Of a DNA stretch of 64,000 nt, positions 19,800 through 32,395 are shown in pieces; position 1 is the stretch's first letter; each line of letters starts with the position of its first letter. The position numbers and the translations under genes are program-made. Source of the DNA: Hoeflea sp. IMCC20628 (GTDB lineage: Bacteria > Pseudomonadota > Alphaproteobacteria > Rhizobiales > Rhizobiaceae). Where the stretch lies: the NCBI RefSeq assembly GCF_001011155.1, contig NZ_CP011479.1, positions 2,870,501 to 2,934,500 of the forward strand, written 5' to 3'. The notes beneath the pieces are model-generated. The model worked only from the letters and a program-made list of their open reading frames with translations, was not told the origin of the DNA and made no database searches.

Positions 19800-20285
19800 G
19801 TGACGATTGCAATTGGGGACAAACTGCCCGAAGCCACCTTCAAGGAAAAAACGGCAGACGGCATGTCGGAAGTAAAAGTCAGCGAGCTTTTCGCCGGCAA
19901 GAAAGTCGTACTGTTCGCCGTTCCAGGCGCGTTCACACCAACCTGCCACCTGAACCACGTGCCCGGTTACATCGAAAACCGGGACGCCATTCTGGCCAAG
20001 GGCGTTGACGAGATTGCGGTGGTGTCGGTCAATGACGCTTTCGTCATGGCAGCCTGGGAAAAGGCCACCAACGGCACGGGAAAGCTCAGATATCTTTCGG
20101 ACTGGGATGCAAGCTTCACCAAGGCGATCGGCATGGATGCCGACCTCTCGGCAGGTACAATGGGCATTCGTTCGCAGCGCTACTCGATGATTGTCGAGGA
20201 TGGCACAGTCACCTCACTCAACATCGAGGAAGCTCGCGGTCAGGCAGTGATCTCCGGCGCTGCCGCGCTGCTCGAGCAGCTTTGA
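19800..20285 (+). CDS. Glutaredoxin-type peroxiredoxin (Prx5 family)
   Basis: This 161-residue peroxiredoxin reduces hydrogen peroxide and alkyl hydroperoxides in the cytoplasm. The peroxidatic Cys lies in PGAFTPTCHLNHVPG near residue 48, and the conserved Arg of the active site appears in the IRSQRYSM stretch. Only one Cys is present in the conserved core, which fits a 1-Cys Prx5-type enzyme using glutaredoxin or glutathione. The GTG start at 19800 is supported by GGGAG seven bases upstream; an ATG at 19776 is too early. A strong terminator follows within 30 bp. Confidence 0.92.
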   Translation: MTIAIGDKLPEATFKEKTADGMSEVKVSELFAGKKVVLFAVPGAFTPTCHLNHVPGYIENRDAILAKGVDEIAVVSVNDAFVMAAWEKATNGTGKLRYLSDWDASFTKAIGMDADLSAGTMGIRSQRYSMIVEDGTVTSLNIEEARGQAVISGAAALLEQL

Positions 20286-20306
20286 TTTCCAGCAAGACCG
20301 AATGAT

Positions 20307-20771
20307 CTAGACGGCGCTCCTTCGGGGCGCCGTTTTGCCTTTGAACGGCTCCATGCCCTCACGTGCCAGTTCATCGGCCCGCTCATTTTCGGCATGGCCG
20401 TCATGGCCCTTGACCCAATGCCATTTGACCTTGTGGCGCTGGTTGGCTTGGTCAAGCGCCTGCCAGAGTTCGGCGTTTTTCACCGGCTTTTTCGCGGCGG
20501 TTTTCCAGCCGTTTTTCTTCCAGCCGAAAATCCATTTCGATATGCCGTCCATGACATATTTGCTGTCGGTGTAGAGATCGACTTCACAGGATGTCTTCAG
20601 CGCATTCAGCGCCGAAATCGCTCCCAGCAGTTCCATGCGGTTGTTGGTGGTTTCCGCCTCGCCGCCACATAGTTCCTTCTGGGTCTCGCCATGGCGCAGA
20701 ATGGCGCCCCAGCCACCCGGACCGGGATTGCCGGAACAGGCGCCATCGGTGAAAATATCGATATGCTTCAC
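20307..20771 (-). CDS. rnhA: Ribonuclease HI
   Basis: RNase HI cuts the RNA strand of RNA:DNA hybrids. The protein has 154 residues, normal for the enzyme. The four acidic catalytic residues are visible: D in [12 protein letters not shown] (near residue 8), E in [11 protein letters not shown] in YTDSKYVM, and D in the C-terminal ENERADELA. The HWVKGH loop is present. The GTG start at 20771 overlaps the stop of thrB as GTGA, which explains the coupling. Its 3' end overlaps the terminator of the convergent peroxiredoxin gene. Confidence 0.97.
   Translation of the reverse strand: MKHIDIFTDGACSGNPGPGGWGAILRHGETQKELCGGEAETTNNRMELLGAISALNALKTSCEVDLYTDSKYVMDGISKWIFGWKKNGWKTAAKKPVKNAELWQALDQANQRHKVKWHWVKGHDGHAENERADELAREGMEPFKGKTAPRRSAV
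20311..20336 (+). terminator. Rho-independent terminator of the peroxiredoxin gene
   Basis: A 10-bp stem with one G-U pair and a UUC loop is followed by a short U run (20333-20336). It begins 26 bp after the peroxiredoxin stop and lies inside the 3' end of the convergent rnhA, so the same bases are coding on the other strand. Confidence 0.75.
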
Positions 20772-21748
20772 TTGCTCAGATCCTTGGTGCGTAGGCCGTA
20801 TTCGGAGGCCGAATCTATCTGGCGATGGAACCGCAGTTTGCGCATATATTCCAGCGGGTCCTTCTTGACCACCAGTGCGCCTTCGGGCGTGGTCAACCAA
20901 TCGTGCAGTCGAGTGAGGAAAAACCGCAACGCCGCGCCTCGCGCCAGCAATGGCAGCGCGGCTGCCTCCCCTTCTTCCAAGGGACGCACGGACACATAGC
21001 CATCGATCAGCGCCATGCCCTTGGTAAGGTTGAATGCGCCATCCGACTCGAAGCACCAGGCATTCAGGCAGATGGCAACGTCATAGGCCAAAAAGTCATT
21101 GCAGGCGAAATAGAAGTCGATCAGTCCGGACAGACGGTCCTCGATGAAAAACACATTGTCGGGAAACAGATCGGCGTGGATCACCCCTTCCGGCAGCTCC
21201 GAGGGCCAGCCGCTTTCTAGGCTCGCCAGTTCCCGGTCAATCTCGTCCTTCAATCCCGGTTGGACCTCATCTGCCCGGGCCCGCGAGCCCTCCCACAGGG
21301 GGCGCCAATCGCCAACCGTAAGTCCGTTGACCCGGCGGATCGGAAAATCACTGCCTGCCACATGCATGGCGGCGAGCGCCTGGCCGACCTCACGGCAATG
21401 CTGTGGTTGCGGCTTGCGCAACCAGGCGCCATCGAGAAAAGAGACCATCGCCGCCGGACGGCCTGCAAGTTCGCTGAGATGGCCACCATCGCGCCGCACG
21501 ATTGGCAGCGGGCAACTCAATCCCTTCAGCGCCAGATGGTCCATCAACCCGATGAAAAACGGCAGGTCATCCCGATTGACCCGTTTTTCGTAAAGCGTGA
21601 GGATGAAGGTTCCACCGGTGGCGCGCAGCAGGAAGTTGGTATTTTCGACGCCCTCTGCAATGCCCTTGTAGGACAGCAGCGTACCAACATCATATTCAGC
21701 GAGAAACGCGCGAAGCTGGTCTTCGTTGACATCCGTATAGACGGCCAT
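20768..21748 (-). CDS. thrB: Homoserine kinase (APH-fold type)
   Basis: Homoserine kinase phosphorylates homoserine for threonine synthesis. The protein has 326 residues and belongs to the rhizobial/pseudomonad ThrB type with an aminoglycoside-phosphotransferase fold, not the GHMP type. The catalytic loop is [11 protein letters not shown] near residues 190-200 and the following metal-binding Asp lies in LIDFYFA. It is one step before ThrC, encoded at 11.7 kb. It is two bases downstream of ispH and overlaps rnhA by four bases, so ispH-thrB-rnhA are co-transcribed. Confidence 0.96.
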   Translation of the reverse strand: MAVYTDVNEDQLRAFLAEYDVGTLLSYKGIAEGVENTNFLLRATGGTFILTLYEKRVNRDDLPFFIGLMDHLALKGLSCPLPIVRRDGGHLSELAGRPAAMVSFLDGAWLRKPQPQHCREVGQALAAMHVAGSDFPIRRVNGLTVGDWRPLWEGSRARADEVQPGLKDEIDRELASLESGWPSELPEGVIHADLFPDNVFFIEDRLSGLIDFYFACNDFLAYDVAICLNAWCFESDGAFNLTKGMALIDGYVSVRPLEEGEAAALPLLARGAALRFFLTRLHDWLTTPEGALVVKKDPLEYMRKLRFHRQIDSASEYGLRTKDLSK

Positions 21749-21750
21749 GC

Positions 21751-22749
21751 TCAGCGCTCTCCGTTGACAAAGGCCATATCGGCGGTGGTCAGTTCAACAT
21801 CGCGCAGCTCGCGGTTGACTAGGAAATTCTCTGTTTCCTGCACGGTCTCGGCCAATTCGATGGTGGCGTCGAACCGCGCCTTGAAGGCGTCGATGATCTC
21901 GGCGACGACAACTTCCGGTGCCGAAGCGCCTGCCGACAGGCCGAGCAGGCCGATGTCGCCGATCTCGTCCCAATCAATCTCGTGGGCGCGCTGCAGCAGG
22001 ATGGATTTTTTGGCGCCGGCCTTCAGCGCCACTTCGACCAGGCGCTTGGAATTGGACGAATTGGGCGCTCCGACCACCACGAACAGATCGCAGCCGGGGG
22101 CTGCCTGCTTGACCGCATCCTGTCGGTTGGTGGTGGCGTAGCAGATTGATTCCGCTGCGGGTGCTGTGATCTCGGGGAACCTTGCATGAAGCCGGGCAAT
22201 CACGTCCGCTGTGTCATCCACTGACAGCGTCGTCTGTGTGACAAAGCCGAGCGCGCTAGGGTGAGACGGCTCGAATGCGTCGACATCAGCCACAGTTTCC
22301 ACCAGCGTCACCGCACCGGGCGGCAGTTGCCCCATGGTGCCGATGACCTCTGGGTGGCCCTTGTGGCCGATCAGCACGACATGCCGTCCCAGCCGCTCAT
22401 GCCGCATGGCCTGTTTGTGGACCTTGGAAACCAGCGGACAGGTGGCGTCGAGATAGAACAGATTGCGCGCTTCGGCATCAGCGGGCACCGATTTAGCCAC
22501 GCCATGGGCTGAAAAGATCACCGGCTGGGCATGGTGCTCGGCCGGGATTTCATCGAGCTCCTCCACAAAAATGGCGCCGAGCGCCTCCAGCCCTTCGACG
22601 ACATAACGGTTGTGGACGATCTCATGACGAACATAGACCGGCGCGCCATATTTCTTCAGCGCCAGAACGACAATCTGAATGGCGCGGTCAACACCGGCGC
22701 AAAACCCGCGCGGGCCGCATAGCCTGATTGTCAGGGGAGTTCGGGACAT
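21751..22749 (-). CDS. ispH: 4-hydroxy-3-methylbut-2-enyl diphosphate reductase
   Basis: IspH makes IPP and DMAPP in the last step of the non-mevalonate isoprenoid pathway. The protein has 332 residues. The three iron-sulfur cysteines lie in GFCAGVD (near residue 17), ATCPLV and SICYATTN. The substrate-binding His residues appear in FSAHGVAK and IGHKGHPE. The SxN motif is in GAPNSSNS. The start at 22749 gives the usual MSRTPLTI N terminus; a TTG further upstream is unlikely. The dxs gene of the same pathway is also in this window. Confidence 0.97.
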   Translation of the reverse strand: MSRTPLTIRLCGPRGFCAGVDRAIQIVVLALKKYGAPVYVRHEIVHNRYVVEGLEALGAIFVEELDEIPAEHHAQPVIFSAHGVAKSVPADAEARNLFYLDATCPLVSKVHKQAMRHERLGRHVVLIGHKGHPEVIGTMGQLPPGAVTLVETVADVDAFEPSHPSALGFVTQTTLSVDDTADVIARLHARFPEITAPAAESICYATTNRQDAVKQAAPGCDLFVVVGAPNSSNSKRLVEVALKAGAKKSILLQRAHEIDWDEIGDIGLLGLSAGASAPEVVVAEIIDAFKARFDATIELAETVQETENFLVNRELRDVELTTADMAFVNGER

Positions 22750-22765
22750 TTGTTGGTTCACTGTT

Positions 22766-23161
22766 TCAGCCAGCCAACAGGACTGCAATCAAGGCAATTG
22801 CCGCCGGAAGCGCTTGAATGACAAAGATCTTGCGCGACGCGGTTGCCCCGCCATAAAGGCCGGCGACCAGAACGCAGACAAGGAAGAACAGCTTGAGCTG
22901 AAACGCGAAGGCAGCATCGGGGTGAAGCAGCGACCAGATCAACCCGGCGGCGAGGAAACCGTTGTAAAGCCCCTGATTGGCGGCCATCACCTTGGTCAGG
23001 GCAGCTTGTTCCGGCTTCATGCCAAAGGCTTTCATGCCGCGCGGCGTGGTCCACAAAAACATCTCAAGCACGAGAATATAGATGTGCTCGATTGCGATCA
23101 GCGCCACCAGAACCATAGCCAGAATTGCCACCAGAATTCCCCTGTTTTCCAAATCGAACAC
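22766..23161 (-). CDS. DUF1304 membrane protein
   Basis: This 131-residue protein fits the DUF1304 family with four predicted membrane helices (about 8-28, 60-75, 85-105, 112-130). The conserved loop between helices 1 and 2 reads [16 protein letters not shown]. The start is GTG at 23161. It sits 16 bp upstream of ispH in the oxidase-ispH run, but no role in respiration has been shown. The function is unknown. Confidence 0.86.
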   Translation of the reverse strand: MFDLENRGILVAILAMVLVALIAIEHIYILVLEMFLWTTPRGMKAFGMKPEQAALTKVMAANQGLYNGFLAAGLIWSLLHPDAAFAFQLKLFFLVCVLVAGLYGGATASRKIFVIQALPAAIALIAVLLAG

Positions 23162-23199
23162 CGGGTTACCATGCCCGCGCCGGTCGACGCCAGCCGCGA

Positions 23200-23946
23200 T
23201 CAGGATTTTCGTTTGATCCAGGCAAAAATGCTGACGACCAGCAGGGCAAGCGCCAGTCCGTACCAGGTCACTGCATATTGCAGATGACTGTTGGGCAGAT
23301 CGATGACCGTCACCCCACCCAGAGGCAGCCCACCTGGCACCGGCGTTGCGTCGGCATCAAGAAAGAACGGCAGCACCAAGTCTACCGGCAGACCGACCGA
23401 CGTCGCCATCCGGTCCAGATCCTTCCAGTAGAAGATGTTGCCCGTTTCATCGTTGTCCGGAACAATCGAAGATGGCCGTTCGGACAATCGCTCCCGGGCA
23501 AGACCGGTGATCTGCTGATTGCCTTCGACCAGGCTTTGCGGGCGGCTGGATTTCTCTTTCAAATCATAGGGAACAAAGCCGCGATTGACGAACAGGAACC
23601 GGCCATCTTCAAGTTCGAGAGGCGTATAGAGGTAAAACCCCGACTGGCCTTTGAAGGTCGCGAAGAAATGCCGCTCCTTGTCATGCAGAAACCGGCCTGA
23701 CGCGCGTGCCGTGCGGTAATCGATCGCCTCACCTGCCGCCAATGCTGATTCGATGCCGATCACACCGAGAGGTTCGGCATGGCTGCGCTGTTCGATTGCG
23801 GCCAGCAACTGCTCCTTCCAATGGAGCCGTTTGACCTGCCAGGTACCAAGCGAAACCAGGACAGCCAGGGCGATTGGCAACAGCACCAGCCCAACCCAGA
23901 ACCGGGTGGCATGGCGCGGTGGTTTGCTCGAAGCCGACTCAGTCAC
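23200..23946 (-). CDS. SURF1-family cytochrome oxidase assembly protein
   Basis: SURF1 proteins help insert heme a into subunit I of aa3 oxidases. The protein has 248 residues with one membrane helix near the N terminus (about 17-37) and one near the C terminus (about 220-240), and a periplasmic domain between. Family patterns include LGTWQVKRLHWKEQL at the exit of helix 1 and VNRGFVPYD in the middle. The GTG start at 23946 overlaps the stop of the DUF983 gene by eight bases. It follows the cta genes, as in other alphaproteobacteria. Confidence 0.94.
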   Translation of the reverse strand: MTESASSKPPRHATRFWVGLVLLPIALAVLVSLGTWQVKRLHWKEQLLAAIEQRSHAEPLGVIGIESALAAGEAIDYRTARASGRFLHDKERHFFATFKGQSGFYLYTPLELEDGRFLFVNRGFVPYDLKEKSSRPQSLVEGNQQITGLARERLSERPSSIVPDNDETGNIFYWKDLDRMATSVGLPVDLVLPFFLDADATPVPGGLPLGGVTVIDLPNSHLQYAVTWYGLALALLVVSIFAWIKRKS

Positions 23947-24322
23947 GGTCAATCTGGCCCTCTCCCGCCTTGTGACGGTACTGGACCCCGATCATCAGTC
24001 CCTTGAGCGCCCGCAATAGCGTCAGGGACAGGACCGTTGCCAAAGGGATCCACAGGATCAGATGCACCCACAACGCCGGGCTGTAATTGACCTCGAGCCA
24101 CAGCGCCAGACCAACGACAAAGAAGCCGATAATGAGCATGACAAAGACAGCAGGACCTTCTCCTGCGTCGGCGAAGCTGTAATCGAGCCCGCAGACCTCA
24201 CATTCGGGTTTGACACTGAGAAGGCCATCGAACAATGCGCCCTCTCCGCATCGCGGGCAACGTCCACGCAGGCCAACAGACAGCATGTCGACGGGAGGAT
24301 AATGTGCTTGGTCTTCGCTCAT
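23939..24322 (-). CDS. DUF983 protein of the oxidase operon
   Basis: This 127-residue protein has the DUF983 layout: an N-terminal zinc-ribbon-like part with two CxxC pairs (GRCPRCGEG and CEVCGLDY), then two membrane helices (about 55-75 and 82-102). The start ATG at 24322 has AAGG eight bases upstream. The family is nearly always found next to SURF1 and cytochrome oxidase genes, so a role in oxidase assembly is likely though not shown. Its stop overlaps the SURF1 start. Confidence 0.93.
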   Translation of the reverse strand: MSEDQAHYPPVDMLSVGLRGRCPRCGEGALFDGLLSVKPECEVCGLDYSFADAGEGPAVFVMLIIGFFVVGLALWLEVNYSPALWVHLILWIPLATVLSLTLLRALKGLMIGVQYRHKAGEGQIDRD

Positions 24323-24366
24323 CTGTTTTGCCTTTAATCGAGATATGCACACCGTGCAAAAGCACA

Positions 24367-24390
24367 GGGCGGCAGGTTTCCCCGCCGCCC
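24367..24390 (-). terminator. Terminator-like hairpin between ctaE and DUF983
   Basis: A perfect 7-bp GC stem (24367-24373 with 24384-24390) is followed on the minus strand by a GUGC-U4 stretch. It lies in the 95-bp gap inside the oxidase operon. It may reduce read-through from the structural genes to the assembly genes or protect the upstream mRNA end. Confidence 0.4.
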
Positions 24391-24417
24391 CATACAGTAG
24401 CTTGATTCAGGTCGGAC

Positions 24418-25293
24418 CTAGCCGTGGTAGATCGGCGCACCCCAGGATGCCCAGACATAGATCGTGAAAAACAGGAACAGCCAGACCACGTCAACGAAGT
24501 GCCAGTACCAGGCCGCAGCTTCGAAGCCGAAATGCTGCTTGGGAGTGAAATCACCCTTCATGGCGCGGATCAGACAGACGATCAGGAAGATGGTGCCGAC
24601 CAGAACGTGGAAACCGTGGAAACCGGTGGCCATGAAGAAGGTCGCGCCATAGATCGATTCCTTGAACGCAAACGGTGCATGCACATACTCATAGGCCTGC
24701 ACGGCGGAAAACAGCACGCCGAGCACAACTGTGAGCGCCAGACCATTGACCAGACCTTTGCGGTCACCGTGCAGAAGCGCGTGGTGGGCCCAGGTTACCG
24801 TGGTGCCGGACAACAGCAGGATGATGGTGTTGTAAAGCGGCAGGTGCATCGGATCGAGCACTTCGATGCCGGCAGGCGGCCACTGACCGCCGGTAAAGGC
24901 AACGCGGGCGACCTGATGGGCCTCATCGGCAAACAGGCTGGCGTCGAAGAAGGCCCAGAACCAGGCAACAAAGAACATCACTTCCGAGGCGATGAACATG
25001 ATCATGCCGTAGCGAAGGTGCAGCCCAACGACCTTGGTGTGGTGGCCCTCATGCGCTTCCTTGATGGTATCCGACCACCAACCGAACATGGTGTAGAGCA
25101 CGATGGTCAGGCCAACCAGGAACATCACCGGGTTGGTGATGGGCATTCCCAGCAGCGATTCCGCCCCCTTCATGCCCTGCATCCAGCCGATGCCGCCGAG
25201 CGCCATGACGAACGCGCCGATAGATCCGGTCAGCGGCCATGGGCTTGGATCGATGATATGATAGTCGTGATGTTTTTGATGTGCGTCGGCCAT
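24418..25293 (-). CDS. ctaE: Cytochrome c oxidase subunit III
   Basis: Subunit III stabilises the proton path of aa3 oxidase. The protein has 291 residues with seven predicted helices. Family marks are the N-terminal [12 protein letters not shown], the [13 protein letters not shown] helix (with the conserved Glu), the GFHVLVG region and the C-terminal [10 protein letters not shown]. The start ATG at 25293 gives the usual [13 protein letters not shown] terminus, preceded by GGGGAA. It lies downstream of ctaG. Confidence 0.98.
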   Translation of the reverse strand: MADAHQKHHDYHIIDPSPWPLTGSIGAFVMALGGIGWMQGMKGAESLLGMPITNPVMFLVGLTIVLYTMFGWWSDTIKEAHEGHHTKVVGLHLRYGMIMFIASEVMFFVAWFWAFFDASLFADEAHQVARVAFTGGQWPPAGIEVLDPMHLPLYNTIILLLSGTTVTWAHHALLHGDRKGLVNGLALTVVLGVLFSAVQAYEYVHAPFAFKESIYGATFFMATGFHGFHVLVGTIFLIVCLIRAMKGDFTPKQHFGFEAAAWYWHFVDVVWLFLFFTIYVWASWGAPIYHG

Positions 25294-25354
25294 GTCAGTT
25301 TCCCCGATGGTCATCATTCCCGCCCCGGACCACCCGTCCGGCGCATTGTTGCTC

Positions 25355-25963
25355 TTACAAGGTATCCTTGTCTTGCACCGGTCCGGCCACCGCCGCAACG
25401 GGTTTTTCCGGTGCGTGTGGGAAGAAAGTGTAAGACAGTGTGATTGTGGTGACATCCTTGGCGTCTACATCGTCGACAATTGCCGGATCGACAAAAAAGA
25501 CAACCGGCATGTTCATGACTTCACCGGGCGCCAATGCGTTCTCGGTGAAACAGAAACACTGGATCTTGTTGAAAAAGGCACCTGCCGACATCGGCGTGAC
25601 GTTGAAGGTTGCCTGACCGTAAGTGGTCTGATCTGATTTGTTTTCCGCCGTATAGGCAATCTGAATGGTTTCGCCGATCTTGATTTCGACTTCGCGCTCA
25701 ACCGGCTTGAAAGCCCAAGGCAGGCCTGCAGCAACATTGCCATCAAACCGCACCTTGATCTTGCGATCGAGGATGGTGTCGGACATCTGCTCGACGCGTT
25801 GCGTCGTTCCGCCGTAACCGGTCACCTGACAAAACAGTTGATAGAGCGGAACCGCAGCGTAGCTGACGCCGACCATGGATACCACGAACGCAGAGCACGC
25901 AATGACGATTCGCATGTTGGCGCTGGTCTTTGGCTTCTCGGGTTCGATCTGCTGCGGAGTCAT
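25355..25963 (-). CDS. ctaG: Cytochrome c oxidase assembly protein CtaG/Cox11
   Basis: CtaG/Cox11 delivers copper to the CuB site of subunit I. The protein has 202 residues: a short cytoplasmic start, one membrane helix (about 17-38), then a periplasmic beta domain. The copper-binding pair is in QCFCFTE, followed by the conserved FVDP pattern. The start ATG at 25963 has AGGA upstream and follows the small coxF-like gene by ten bases. Confidence 0.97.
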   Translation of the reverse strand: MTPQQIEPEKPKTSANMRIVIACSAFVVSMVGVSYAAVPLYQLFCQVTGYGGTTQRVEQMSDTILDRKIKVRFDGNVAAGLPWAFKPVEREVEIKIGETIQIAYTAENKSDQTTYGQATFNVTPMSAGAFFNKIQCFCFTENALAPGEVMNMPVVFFVDPAIVDDVDAKDVTTITLSYTFFPHAPEKPVAAVAGPVQDKDTL

Positions 25964-25973
25964 TGCCAGATCC

Positions 25974-26123
25974 TCACATCGGCCGATTGAAGATGCCGGG
26001 GCCGACCTTGATGATCGTCACCACGTAAAACATCACTACTAGGCAAGCCAGAACCACGCCAAGCGCCACAGAGCGCGAGCGACGTGCCTTCTTCTGCTTT
26101 TCGGTAAGTTCGACTTCGTCCAT
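25974..26123 (-). CDS. Small CoxF-like oxidase-cluster membrane protein
   Basis: This 49-residue gene, easily missed, lies exactly between ctaB and ctaG with gaps of 2 and 10 bases. It has a charged N terminus ([13 protein letters not shown]), one membrane helix (about 19-38) and a short tail ending NRPM. Small proteins at this place in rhizobial oxidase operons are called CoxF in some annotations. It is likely an assembly or accessory factor; I have no evidence beyond position and shape. Confidence 0.82.
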   Translation of the reverse strand: MDEVELTEKQKKARRSRSVALGVVLACLVVMFYVVTIIKVGPGIFNRPM

Positions 26124-26125
26124 GA

Positions 26126-27073
26126 TCAAATACCCACGCCGATGAATTTGGTGACAAGCGCATCGATCAATAGCGCGGAAAAGATGGCGAAGAGATAGAG
26201 TAGCGAATAGGCAAACAGCTTCTTCGCCGGAACCATTTTCGCGTCGCCGTCAGCCATGCGCCAGACCTGTACCGAATACCAGATGAAGGCTGCGCCCAGC
26301 ACTGCTGCGATCACGCCATAGGCGATTCCTGCAAATCCCATGAGGGTCGGAACAACGCCGCTGATTGCGGTCAGAACCGCATAGAGCACTATCTGGTGCT
26401 TGGTGGCGCGTTCGCCGGCGACATTGGGCAGCATCGGAATACCGGCGCGTCCATAGTCATCTGACTTGAACAGCGCCAGCGCCCAGAAATGCGCAGGCGT
26501 CCAGAGGAAGATGATCGCAAACAGCGCGATGCTTTCAAGCGAAATCGAATTGGTCACACAGGCCCAGCCGATGATCGGCGGAAAGGCGCCGGCGGCACCG
26601 CCGATGACAATGTTGTGCGGCGTCGAGCGCTTGAGCCACATTGTGTAGACAACAGCATAGAAAAAGATGGTGAAGGCAAGCAAGGCGGCCGACAGCAGAT
26701 TGACCATCAAGCCAAGGGTCACCACCGAAAACACAGAAAGGAACAGGCCGAAGGCAAGCGTAGTGTCGGCAGATATGCGTCCGGCGGGAACCGGCCGCTT
26801 GGCCGTGCGTGCCATCAGGATATCGATGTCGGCGTCGTACCACATGTTGAGCGCGCCCGAAGCGCCTGCGCCAACTGCAATCGACAGAATAGCGATGAAA
26901 CCGATCACCGGGTGGATTTCACCCGGTGCCATGAGCAGGCCGACCAGAGCGGTGAAGACAACCAGCGACATCACCCGCGGCTTCAGCAGCGCGAAGAAAT
27001 CACCGGCATCACCTTCCAGGATATCAACGGAAGCTGGTGCTGTCAGAGCCTCATGTTCGTTGGTCATTGCCAT
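26126..27073 (-). CDS. ctaB: Protoheme IX farnesyltransferase (heme O synthase)
   Basis: CtaB adds farnesyl to heme b to give heme o, the precursor of heme a. The protein has about 315 residues with nine predicted membrane helices and belongs to the UbiA prenyltransferase superfamily. The first Asp motif is [20 protein letters not shown], with the second acidic loop in [23 protein letters not shown] at 27079 and ATG codons at 27073 and 27067 are possible starts. It lies between ctaD and the coxF-like gene. Confidence 0.97.
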   Translation of the reverse strand: MAMTNEHEALTAPASVDILEGDAGDFFALLKPRVMSLVVFTALVGLLMAPGEIHPVIGFIAILSIAVGAGASGALNMWYDADIDILMARTAKRPVPAGRISADTTLAFGLFLSVFSVVTLGLMVNLLSAALLAFTIFFYAVVYTMWLKRSTPHNIVIGGAAGAFPPIIGWACVTNSISLESIALFAIIFLWTPAHFWALALFKSDDYGRAGIPMLPNVAGERATKHQIVLYAVLTAISGVVPTLMGFAGIAYGVIAAVLGAAFIWYSVQVWRMADGDAKMVPAKKLFAYSLLYLFAIFSALLIDALVTKFIGVGI

Positions 27074-27210
27074 CGGCAATCTGCCTTTCTTTCATCTCCC
27101 GTCTTTCCGGGCTCCCACTGTCGGGACCCGGATATCGTGTACCGGGGCTTTATGCGCCAGGCCGCCGGATGGTCCCGGCGGCCTGGAAATTGTAGCTGAT
27201 TGCGCGGATT

Positions 27211-29758
<2,548 letters not shown>

Positions 29759-30127
29759 GTTCAGTCTCCCTCGAGTGTCGTACCGTCTGCGTGACCAGAC
29801 GGAATCCCTCAATATGATCGGCGCTTCAAACCACAGAATGACACCGCTAGCAACAGGCGTCACGTGTTGATCATGCGGCATTTTTGCGCGGTTATGCCGG
29901 AGTTGCCGATTTGAAGGCCGTTTCGCGTGGGGAATGGCCAGTTGCCAGCCCGATAAGGTAGTGGTGCGAATGAGAAAACCGGCAGGCTTTGTCATGAACT
30001 TGGTGCTGTATTGCATTCAGGCCGCATTTTTGCCGCACAAAACAGAAGAGAGTGAAGGTGAAGGGTTTCATTTTTGCCCCGCCCATTTACAAAAAGCCTG
30101 ATGATTCGGCCTTCCCCTGGAGTTCAA
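29759..30127. other. Intergenic region upstream of the oxidase operon
   Basis: This 369-bp gap separates ctaC from the divergent IalB-like gene and must contain both promoters. I see no hairpin, operator repeat or small gene here. TGGAG at its right end is the ribosome site of the IalB-like gene. Confidence 0.5.
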
Positions 30128-30658
30128 ATGGCATTTGCACAGAAATCCAACACTGCCAGCGCAGCCTTTTTGGCCAGCCTGATGCTGGTTGCCCCCTTGG
30201 CGCTTGCAACACATGCAACCGCCCAGCAGGCGGGCAAGGTCAAATCCTCGCACGGTTCCTGGTCTATCGTCTGTGACACTCCGGCGGGTGCACCCGGCGA
30301 ACAGTGTGCGCTGATGCAGAATGTCATCGCGGATGACCGGCCAGAGGTCGGGCTTTCGGTGGTGGTCCTGAAAACCGCTGACCAGCAGGCGCGCATCCTG
30401 CGGGTTCTGGCCCCGCTTGGCGTGCTGTTACCATCCGGACTAGGACTCAATGTCGACGGCAAGGATATCGGCAGGGCTTACTTCGTCCGCTGCTTCTCCG
30501 ACGGCTGCTATGCCGAGGTGATTCTCGATGAAACCTTGCTGACCACCCTTCGCGGCGGAACCACCGCAACTTTCATTGTGTTCCAGACGCCTGAAGAGGG
30601 GATTGGCATCCCGGTCGATCTGTCTGGCTTCACCGAAGGCTACGCCGCGCTGCCATAA
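30128..30658 (+). CDS. Invasion-associated locus B (IalB) family protein
   Basis: This 176-residue secreted protein has a signal peptide ending near residue 34 (THATA) and the IalB domain: a GSWSIVCDTP start, then EQCALMQNV, and the Cys-containing RCFSDGCYAEV. The family was named in Bartonella, where IalB aids red-cell entry, but it is common in free-living rhizobia and is best called a periplasmic beta-rich protein of unknown role. Four Cys residues at conserved places probably form two disulfides. The start ATG at 30128 has TGGAG upstream. Confidence 0.9.
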   Translation: MAFAQKSNTASAAFLASLMLVAPLALATHATAQQAGKVKSSHGSWSIVCDTPAGAPGEQCALMQNVIADDRPEVGLSVVVLKTADQQARILRVLAPLGVLLPSGLGLNVDGKDIGRAYFVRCFSDGCYAEVILDETLLTTLRGGTTATFIVFQTPEEGIGIPVDLSGFTEGYAALP

Positions 30659-30853
30659 AGAGCTGGGTCATTTGCGACTCACCCGGCTGCGGGATTGTTT
30701 GCCCCTCCCAATACCGGCGATCGTCCGGACCGTCCTATATGGATGGATGGTGTTCCCGACACTGATTTTGCCCGTCAACTTGTCCGCCGTGTTTCAATCG
30801 CTGGATGATCGCCTATATACAAGACCATGATCGCATCAGAAATGGACACCACC

Positions 30854-32269
30854 ATGCAGGACCCACTCGCCAGTCAATTCGACGTTTCCGAAGCCAAAGT
30901 TGAGCGGATCGTTGCCGATGCGCTCAAGGGCGCCGACGATGGCGAGCTTTTTCTCGAATATGAGGAAACCGAATCGCTTGTCTTCGACAATGGCAAGCTG
31001 AAGTCCGGGGCCTATTCGACCGACAAGGGTTTCGGTCTACGCTCGGTGCTTGGCGAAACATCCGGCTATGCCCATGCAGGTGAATTCTCGGAAGCGGCGT
31101 TGAATCGGGCGGCTGACGCGGTCTCGGCTGTGACGCGCGGTTCGACCGGGACCTATTCAGAAGCGCCGCAGCGCACAAACAAGCTGCTCTATACGGCCGA
31201 AAATCCGCTGGCCACGCCGGGTTTTGAGGACAAGGTCAAGCTGCTGCAGAGCATTGATCATTATCTTCGCAACAAGGACGAGCGTGTCCGCCAGGTTTCT
31301 GTGTCGGTTGGCGCCAATTGGCAGGTTGTCGAGATCCTGCGTGCTGACGGACATCGGGTTCGCGATGTACGGCCCCTGACCCGGCTCAACATTTCCGTGG
31401 TGGCCGGCGTTGGCGACCGGCAGGAAACCGGCTCCTATGGCATGGGCGGGCGCAAGCTGTTCGGCGATTTCCTCACCGAGGAAAGCTGGCACCATGGCGC
31501 TGACGAGGCATTGCGGCAGGCGCTGGTCAATCTTGACGCCATCCCTGCCCCGGCAGGCACGATGGATGTGGTGCTTGGCGCCGGCTGGCCCGGTGTGATG
31601 CTGCACGAAGCCGTCGGCCATGGGCTGGAAGGCGACTTCAACCGCAAGAAAACCTCCGCCTTTTCCGGCCTTCTGGGCGAACGGGTGGCATCGAAAGGCG
31701 TCACCGTGGTTGACGACGGCACCCTTGAAGGACGTCGCGGCTCATTGTCAGTCGACGATGAAGGCACGCCCTCGGGCTACAATGTGCTGATCGAGAACGG
31801 CATTCTGGTAGGCTACATGCAGGACCGGCAGAATGCCCGCCTGATGGGCATGAAAGCCACAGGCAACGGCCGCCGCCAGTCCTATGCGCATCAGCCGATG
31901 CCGCGGATGACCAACACCTACATGCTCTCGAGCGACAAGAGCCCCGAAGAGATGATTTCGTCGGTGAAGAAAGGCCTCTACGCCGTGTCATTCGGCGGCG
32001 GCCAGGTGGATATCACCTCCGGCAAATTCGTTTTCGGCTGCACCGAAGCCTACATGATCGAGGACGGCAAGATCTGCGCCCCTGTGACCGGCGCCATGCT
32101 GATCGGCAATGGACCGGAAGCCATGCAGCGGATCTCGATGGTCGGCAACGACTCAGCACTCGATACCGGCATCGGCATGTGTGGCAAGGCCGGCCAAAGC
32201 GTTCCGGTCGGCGTCGGCCAGCCGCATCTGCTGATGAACGCCATGACGGTCGGCGGCACCCAAGCCTGA
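30854..32269 (+). CDS. tldD: Metalloprotease TldD
   Basis: TldD forms a heterodimeric metalloprotease with TldE/PmbA that trims peptides, including some bacteriocin precursors. The protein has about 471 residues. The zinc site HExxxH is in LHEAVGHGLEGD, with the Cys ligand near the C terminus (KFVFGCTEAYM). The partner pmbA is not in this window. Starts at 30827 and 30842 are possible; 30854 gives the usual rhizobial N-terminal length and has GGA upstream. It stands alone, with 195 bp of featureless sequence before it. Confidence 0.96.
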   Translation: MQDPLASQFDVSEAKVERIVADALKGADDGELFLEYEETESLVFDNGKLKSGAYSTDKGFGLRSVLGETSGYAHAGEFSEAALNRAADAVSAVTRGSTGTYSEAPQRTNKLLYTAENPLATPGFEDKVKLLQSIDHYLRNKDERVRQVSVSVGANWQVVEILRADGHRVRDVRPLTRLNISVVAGVGDRQETGSYGMGGRKLFGDFLTEESWHHGADEALRQALVNLDAIPAPAGTMDVVLGAGWPGVMLHEAVGHGLEGDFNRKKTSAFSGLLGERVASKGVTVVDDGTLEGRRGSLSVDDEGTPSGYNVLIENGILVGYMQDRQNARLMGMKATGNGRRQSYAHQPMPRMTNTYMLSSDKSPEEMISSVKKGLYAVSFGGGQVDITSGKFVFGCTEAYMIEDGKICAPVTGAMLIGNGPEAMQRISMVGNDSALDTGIGMCGKAGQSVPVGVGQPHLLMNAMTVGGTQA

Positions 32270-32395
32270 TCTTGCGGGAGAACCGGGACGGCAGTCGTTG
32301 CAGTTCCTGCACGCTGCTTTGTCGCAGCGCCTTGCGTTCGCCACCTTCCGATCTCACATAGTGTACAGCATATACGAGACACAGGAGACCGGACC

